Shown piece by piece: positions 59,663 to 64,000 of a DNA stretch of 64,000 nt. The notes under the pieces were generated by a model that saw only the letters and a program-made list of their open reading frames with translations, was not told the DNA's origin and made no database searches. The first letter of the stretch is position 1. Every line of letters starts with the position of its first letter. The translations under genes and the position numbers were made by a program. Source of the stretch: Ardenticatenaceae bacterium (GTDB taxonomy: Bacteria; Chloroflexota; Anaerolineae; Promineifilales; Promineifilaceae); the NCBI GenBank assembly GCA_020634245.1, contig JACKCC010000014.1, forward strand, positions 1 to 64,000, read 5' to 3'.

Positions 59663-62043
59663 ACCATCCGGAACAATGCGCGCTGTGCGGCCTGAACATT
59701 GACGGCGCGCCAATCATCGAAACCTTTGCCGGAGAAGAAAAACGGTTCTGCTGCCAGGGCTGCGCCCGCGTGTACCAGGTCGCCTTCGACAACAAGATGC
59801 TGGACGAGGTGTTGGCTTTCCATCCTAGCCCCAAACCACCGGCCATCACCGACCTGATCCTCAATCCGGGCGAGACGGCTTACTTTGCGTTGGGCGGCAT
59901 GTGGTGTGCCGGCTGCGCGGTTGCCGCCGAACAGGTGTTGCGCCACCAGCCGGGCATCAAACAGGTAGACGTCAGCTTTGCCGCTGAACGAGGCCGAATT
60001 TCATATGATCCGGCACAGGTTGAACCGGCCGATCTGATGCAAAAGTTGTCGGGATTAGGCTACCGGCCGCGCCTGTTGAGCGATGCCGCCGACAAGCAGG
60101 TCGAAAAACGTCAGGAACGCACCTGGCTGCAAACAGTCACGGCCGCTGCCTTTGGCATGCAAATCATGGTGTTGTATCTGGCGCAGCTTTACCATCTTTA
60201 TGCTGCACATCAGTACGACACGCCCGCCGTGCGCCATCTTCAATACCTGGTCTGGGCGCTGGCGACGCCGCTGCTGTTCATCGGCGGCAGTTCGTTTTTA
60301 CGAGGGGCGTGGCGGGCGCTGCGGGCGCGCACGGCGACGATGGACACGCTAGTGGCATTGGGCACGCTGTCGGCCTACAGCTACAGCGTTTACGTTACCC
60401 TCACCGGCAGCGGCGAAGCGTATTTCGATTCGGTGGCGATGATTACGACGTTTGTCATGATCGGCCGTTTTTTGGAAACGCTGGGCGGTTCGCAGGCGCG
60501 GAAAGATATTCGCAAGCTGCTGAGTTTACAGCCGGACAAAGCATGGCGGCGAACGAACGATGCCTGGCAGCCGGTAAAGGCTGCCGATCTGGCCACGGGT
60601 GATTTGATTTTGATTAAACCGGGCGAACGCATTCCGGCCGACGGCAACATTATCACCGGGGAAACGGCCGTTAACGAAGCGCTGCTCACCGGTGAATCCA
60701 TACCGGTCAACAAAGGGCCGGGCGATGCCATCTTTGCCGGAACGGTGGCAGTTGATGCGGCGCTGACGGCCCAGGTGACACAGCCACCGGCTTCTGCCCG
60801 GCTGGCGCAGATTATGCAACTGGTAGAACAAACGCTGTCGGCCAAACCACCCCTTCAGCGGTTGGCTGACAAGGCATCAGCCTATTTTGCCTTTGGTATT
60901 TTGGGAGCAGCCTTGCTGACGGCCGTTGGCTGGCTGACCGCCGGGTATCCGCTGTCACGGGCGCTGTTGACGGCCGTTGCTGTGTTAGTGGTCGCCTGTC
61001 CCTGTGCGCTGGGGCTGGCGACGCCGCTGGCGCTGACGGTGGCGTTGGGGCGGGCGACGCAGGCCGGTATTTTGGTACGCAATCCGGCGGCGCTGGAAAC
61101 GGCAGCGGCCATCAGCCGCATCGCTTTTGACAAAACGGGAACGCTGACTCAGGGGAAAATGGCGGTGACGGCGGTGCAGATTTTGCCGGAAACGACCGTT
61201 TCTGAGGCAGAACTACTCTGCCTGGCAGCGGCCGTGGAACAGTACTCGGCTCATCCCATCGCCCAGGCCATCGTCACGGCCTGTACCCAAAATCCTCCAT
61301 TGGCCGATGAATTTCAAACGCTGCGCGGATTGGGTGTCAGCGCCCGTGTTTCGGTGATGGATGGACAGCGAGTGATGGTGGGAAACGGCCGTTTCCTGGG
61401 GTTAAACGGGCACAATACACTGGCGGAACAGGCCGCCGTCTACACCGGGCGTGGTGAAACCGTCGTCTGGGTTGGCTGGAATAACAATGCCGCCGGGTTT
61501 ATCGCCCTGCGCGACGAGCCTAATCCGACGGCTAAACGAGCGCTGCGCCAGTTACAGGACGGTCAGGTTCAACCCGTTATGCTCTCCGGCGACAATCCAC
61601 TGACGACACGGGCCATCGCTGCCGAGTTGGGGCTGGCGGAATTTGAAGGAAGCTGCACCCCGGCCGACAAAGCGGCGCGGCTGCAAAGCTGGCAGGCGCA
61701 GGGCGAAAAGGCAGGCATGGTGGGCGATGGCGTTAACGACGCCCCGGCGCTGGCTCAGGCGAGCTTGAGCATCGCCATGGCCTCGGGCGCTGACGTGGCC
61801 GGTGAAACGTCAGACATCATCCTCATGCGCCCCGACCTTACCCTGATTCCCTGGCTGCTGACCTGTTCCCGGCAAACGCGGCGCATCATTCTGGAAAATT
61901 TGAGTTGGGCATTTGCCTACAATTTACTGGCGGTTCCGCTGGCGGCATTGGGCATCATCAGCCCGGTGATTGCGGCGGCGGCGATGGCGGCCAGTAGTTT
62001 GCTGGTCGTGGGCAATTCGCTGCGCCTGCGAACCGGATCATAG
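59656..62043 (+). CDS. ccoI: Copper-type P1B ATPase (CcoI-like)
   Basis: A 795-residue heavy-metal P-type ATPase. N-terminal Cys-rich YHS-like domain (CALCG at residues 7-11, FCCQGC) as in CcoI, one metal-binding CAGC at 84-87, then the CPC motif of the transmembrane metal site at 448-450 (VACPCALGLATP), the phosphorylation site DKTGT at about 492, GDGVNDAPAL. It would pump copper into the periplasmic side for building the oxidase. Start is GTG at 59656. Confidence 0.93.
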   Translation: MVNHPEQCALCGLNIDGAPIIETFAGEEKRFCCQGCARVYQVAFDNKMLDEVLAFHPSPKPPAITDLILNPGETAYFALGGMWCAGCAVAAEQVLRHQPGIKQVDVSFAAERGRISYDPAQVEPADLMQKLSGLGYRPRLLSDAADKQVEKRQERTWLQTVTAAAFGMQIMVLYLAQLYHLYAAHQYDTPAVRHLQYLVWALATPLLFIGGSSFLRGAWRALRARTATMDTLVALGTLSAYSYSVYVTLTGSGEAYFDSVAMITTFVMIGRFLETLGGSQARKDIRKLLSLQPDKAWRRTNDAWQPVKAADLATGDLILIKPGERIPADGNIITGETAVNEALLTGESIPVNKGPGDAIFAGTVAVDAALTAQVTQPPASARLAQIMQLVEQTLSAKPPLQRLADKASAYFAFGILGAALLTAVGWLTAGYPLSRALLTAVAVLVVACPCALGLATPLALTVALGRATQAGILVRNPAALETAAAISRIAFDKTGTLTQGKMAVTAVQILPETTVSEAELLCLAAAVEQYSAHPIAQAIVTACTQNPPLADEFQTLRGLGVSARVSVMDGQRVMVGNGRFLGLNGHNTLAEQAAVYTGRGETVVWVGWNNNAAGFIALRDEPNPTAKRALRQLQDGQVQPVMLSGDNPLTTRAIAAELGLAEFEGSCTPADKAARLQSWQAQGEKAGMVGDGVNDAPALAQASLSIAMASGADVAGETSDIILMRPDLTLIPWLLTCSRQTRRIILENLSWAFAYNLLAVPLAALGIISPVIAAAAMAASSLLVVGNSLRLRTGS

Positions 62044-62051
62044 ATTACAAT

Positions 62052-62132
62052 ATGTTTGTCGCCCTCAGCACCGTATCTTATGCTATTAATGGAACGCGGC
62101 CGATTTCGGAAGAAACTCGACAGCGCATTTAA
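62052..62132 (+). pseudogene. Remnant of a LacI-type DNA-binding domain
   Basis: Translation from 62052 gives STVSYAINGTRPISEETRQRI then a stop at 62130. STVSYAING and the following helix are the second and third helices of LacI-family repressors. Nothing else of the protein remains before the next promoter, so this is a decayed copy, or the edge of a deleted regulator gene. Confidence 0.7.
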
Positions 62133-62261
62133 ACCGACATGACCTTACACGGCCGTAAACTCTTTCTCCGGCGACACTGTAACTACCCAACTCGCCATCC
62201 AACTTAGATTTGATTGTGGGGAACGGCCGTTTTTTGCTGCCAAAATGCCCCTGATTCTTGC

Positions 62262-62327
62262 TTGACAAAGTGCCATAACTTATGGCATCATGATAACGGT
62301 TCCGGCAACGTTACCGGAACCGTTATC
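62262..62327 (+). promoter_or_regulatory. LacI gene promoter with two palindromic operators
   Basis: TTGACA at 62262-62267 with a weak CATCAT 18 bases on. A perfect 15-base palindrome GCCATAACTTATGGC at 62272-62286 lies between them; a 36-base near-perfect palindrome spans 62292-62327, with centre AACGTT and arms CCGG/CCGG and GATAACGG/CCGTTATC. Centre CG-containing palindromes are the usual operators of LacI-family proteins, so the downstream repressor is expected to control itself. Confidence 0.8.
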
Positions 62328-62345
62328 GGAAGAGGCGAATTAGTC

Positions 62346-63359
62346 ATGAAATCCCCGAAAGGCTCAGTTACTATCCTGGACGTCGCCAAAGAAGCTGGCG
62401 TTTCCGTCTCAACCGTATCACGTGTGCTAAACGACAAAGATGATGTTGCCCCTGAAACCTATGAAAAAGTAAAAGCAGTTATCGGAGAAATGGGCTACAC
62501 GTCCAGTTTGGCCGCCAGAAGTATGCGCAGCCGCAAAAAACATTTGATCGGATTAGTCGTCCCCGACATTGGCTTCCCCTACTCTATCGAAGTCATGAAA
62601 GGCATCAACCGGGCAATCGCCGAATCAAACTATGATCTCCTGCTTTACACAACCGGCGACGTCAAAAAAAATGCGGCCGCCTTGCATGAACAACATTACG
62701 TTTCCCTCTTGAACAAGTCGATCACAGATGGCGTGCTCGTCGTTGCCTCTGCTGCTGCTGAGTTTCGTACCGATGCCCCAATTGTTGCCGTTGATCCCCA
62801 CATGCCCAATCCTAATTATCCGGCCATTCACGCGACAAACCACCAGGGTGCTCTGGATGCCATGGCCTATCTCATCAGCCTCGGACATCGACGAATTGGC
62901 TTTATCAGCGGACGACCTGAATTGGAAAGCGCCAAACGCCGCCTCAAAGGATACGAAGATGCGCTTCAGCAGGCGGGAATCGAATTAGACCCATCCTTGA
63001 TCAAAACTGGCGACTTTACAAGTGTTTCGGGCTGCGACTGTGCCAAAGAACTGCTCGCTTTGCCTCAACCGCCGACAGCTATCTTTGCCGCCAATGATCA
63101 AACTGCTATCGGTGTGTACCAGGCGGCTGATGAACTGGGACTTCGTATCCCGGAGGATTTGTCCGTTGTCGGATTTGATAACATTTCTGAAGCTAGATTC
63201 ATGGGACTTACAACTGTGGATCAGTTTCTGGCTGAAATGGGGTATATCGCCACACAAATGTTAATTACGCTTATTCAAAACCGTCCTCTGGAGGAATATA
63301 TCTACAAAATGCCCACCCAGCTCGTCATTCGTGATTCTGCGCGAGCATTATCAGCATAA
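62346..63359 (+). CDS. LacI-family transcriptional regulator
   Basis: A 337-residue repressor. Residues about 8-30 are the helix-turn-helix ILDVAKEAGVSVSTVSRVLN; residues about 60-335 are a periplasmic-binding-protein-like sugar-sensing domain (GLVVPDIGFPYSIEVMKG, FISGRPELESAKRRLKGYEDAL, PTAIFAANDQTAIGVYQAA, VVGFDNI). ATG at 62346 gives the normal family start; a longer frame to 62214 would run over operators. It precedes an ABC sugar-binding lipoprotein gene whose promoter region has the same palindrome, so it is a local sugar-uptake regulator. Confidence 0.94.
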   Translation: MKSPKGSVTILDVAKEAGVSVSTVSRVLNDKDDVAPETYEKVKAVIGEMGYTSSLAARSMRSRKKHLIGLVVPDIGFPYSIEVMKGINRAIAESNYDLLLYTTGDVKKNAAALHEQHYVSLLNKSITDGVLVVASAAAEFRTDAPIVAVDPHMPNPNYPAIHATNHQGALDAMAYLISLGHRRIGFISGRPELESAKRRLKGYEDALQQAGIELDPSLIKTGDFTSVSGCDCAKELLALPQPPTAIFAANDQTAIGVYQAADELGLRIPEDLSVVGFDNISEARFMGLTTVDQFLAEMGYIATQMLITLIQNRPLEEYIYKMPTQLVIRDSARALSA

Positions 63360-63387
63360 GATGAAGACATCGCAATATTTTTTTCTG

Positions 63388-63409
63388 TTTCCGGTAACGT
63401 TACCGGAAA
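63388..63409 (+). promoter_or_regulatory. LacI-type operator before the sugar transporter
   Basis: A perfect 22-base palindrome, TTTCCGGTAACG and its mirror, at 63388-63409, with a further half site AACGTTATAGG after it. It shares the CCGGTAACGTTACCGG core with the palindrome before the LacI gene. The following region (63410-63575) contains the ABC gene leader and no other gene. Confidence 0.85.
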
Positions 63410-63575
63410 CGTTATAGGAAGGAGGTGATTGATAACCGACAACACAAATGAACAATGCGAGGCTTCACTTTAGCCCTGATCCGACGAAAGGAAACCTCGC
63501 AACAAAGATTTGCGGAGCAAAACTCCACACGAAAGCAGTTTAACCGATCCTAGACATCTCTACAAGGAGAAGAAA

Positions 63576-64000
63576 ATGCACAAGAAAATTTTGGTAATCC
63601 TATACTTGCTGTTAATTACCAGTATGCTGCTGGTAGGCTGTGGCGGCAGCACGGAGGAACCTGTGGCTTCCGAACAACCAGCGGCTGAGGAACCTGCTGC
63701 CGCAGATCCCGCTGCTGAACAGGTTGTTGTGACTTGGTGGCATATCTCGACCAAAGACCCCGCTCTGGCGGACTGGCAGAAGATGGCCGATGACTACATG
63801 GCTGCCCATCCCAATGTAACCATCGAGATCACGGTATTGGAAAATGAAGCCTTCAAAACCAAACTCACAACCGTGATGCAATCTAGCGATCCCCCGGACA
63901 TCTTCCAAAGCTGGGGCGGCGGTACTTTCAATCAACAGGTTGATGCCGGACTGCTAAAGGACATCACTGCCGATTTGAATGCCGATGCTGCATGGCGCGA
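63576..64000 (+). CDS. ABC transporter sugar-binding lipoprotein, C-terminus outside window
   Basis: ATG at 63576 follows AAGGAGA. The frame stays open to the window end (141 codons). It has a lipoprotein signal (lipobox LVGC), a Glu/Ala/Pro-rich linker (about 30-48) and the start of a family 1 extracellular solute-binding domain: VVTWWHISTKDPALADWQKMADDY and SSDPPDIFQSWGGGT. It captures a sugar for an ABC importer whose permeases would follow. Controlled probably by the LacI protein at 62346. Confidence 0.9.
   Translation, partial: MHKKILVILYLLLITSMLLVGCGGSTEEPVASEQPAAEEPAAADPAAEQVVVTWWHISTKDPALADWQKMADDYMAAHPNVTIEITVLENEAFKTKLTTVMQSSDPPDIFQSWGGGTFNQQVDAGLLKDITADLNADAAWR

Larger units (their letters stand above)
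452..62230. repeat. Dispersed palindrome ACGGCCGT (about 100 copies)
   Basis: By hand count about 100 copies of ACGGCCGT are found between 452 and 62230, both in genes and between them, many as AACGGCCGTT. An octamer would occur about once or twice in 64 kb by chance. It is missing from the mobile elements and the 36.6-41.4 kb segment. It behaves like the HIP1 palindrome of cyanobacteria, an abundant word whose function is not settled. Confidence 0.85.

Overview
The window looks like a chromosomal piece of a free-living bacterium, most probably a Chloroflexota (Anaerolineae-like) organism. This is an inference from gene content: F420 biosynthesis genes beside an F420-type oxidoreductase, a giant YfhO/flippase membrane protein, a cbb3-type oxidase with fused multihaem subunits, an alkaline phosphatase ending in an LYLPLI-type tail, and lipoprotein and LacI-controlled sugar uptake genes. 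No rRNA, tRNA or CRISPR was seen. A striking genome signature is the palindrome ACGGCCGT, most often as AACGGCCGTT, present about 100 times by hand count and missing from the recognisable mobile DNA.

Layout. 0-2.4 kb: a partial secreted protein, an orphan LuxR-type response regulator, a 154-bp MITE-like element and an IS1595-like insertion sequence. 2.5-15.2 kb: mixed housekeeping and accessory genes (HD phosphohydrolase, SH3-like protein, LspA-like peptidase, alpha/beta hydrolase, YigZ, YjbR, EamA transporter, YhhN, membrane-anchored GH9 cellulase, DUF2207 and DUF5131 proteins, two DUF1801/YdeI proteins). 15.3-22.9 kb: the conserved transcription/translation operon nusA-ylxR-infB-rbfA-nrnA-truB-ribF on the minus strand, with a promoter and an attenuator-like terminator in the nusA leader. 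23-26.6 kb: ECF sigma factor, probable anti-sigma protein and an ABC exporter. 26.7-36.5 kb: methyltransferase, epimerase, V4R protein plus response regulator, then a fused YfhO-flippase protein and a GT39-like glycosyltransferase. 36.6-39.7 kb: accessory island in which an IS has split a nuclease-like/SEC-C gene; the original 503-residue frame can be rebuilt exactly by removing the IS and one 5-bp target duplication. 39.7-45 kb: acyl-CoA dehydrogenase, OmpR-type regulator, a flavin-type oxidase, a TIR-like/effector-associated-domain protein and a CHAD protein. 45-52.7 kb: secreted alkaline phosphatase, M20 amidohydrolase, and cofD-cofC with an LLM oxidoreductase. 52.9-54.1 kb: an IS1-like element with a classical -1 frameshift site, inserted inside what looks like the promoter of the next operon. 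54.2-62 kb: cbb3 cytochrome oxidase and its maturation genes. 62-64 kb: a LacI remnant, a LacI regulator with strong palindromic operators, and the start of a sugar-binding lipoprotein gene.

A second genome-scale feature is a set of small repeats built from 6-9 bp words (for example repeated GGAGATTAGAGACT, GGCAGAAGGCAG, AACCGCAAAGGACGC), usually arranged as two inverted arms. They lie between genes and also inside genes: at least five sit in frame in the YfhO-flippase gene alone, adding recognisable peptide inserts. Several intact-looking genes are broken at homopolymers (30808-30812, 38723-38728, about 1905-1915), which may be true mutation, slippage or assembly error.
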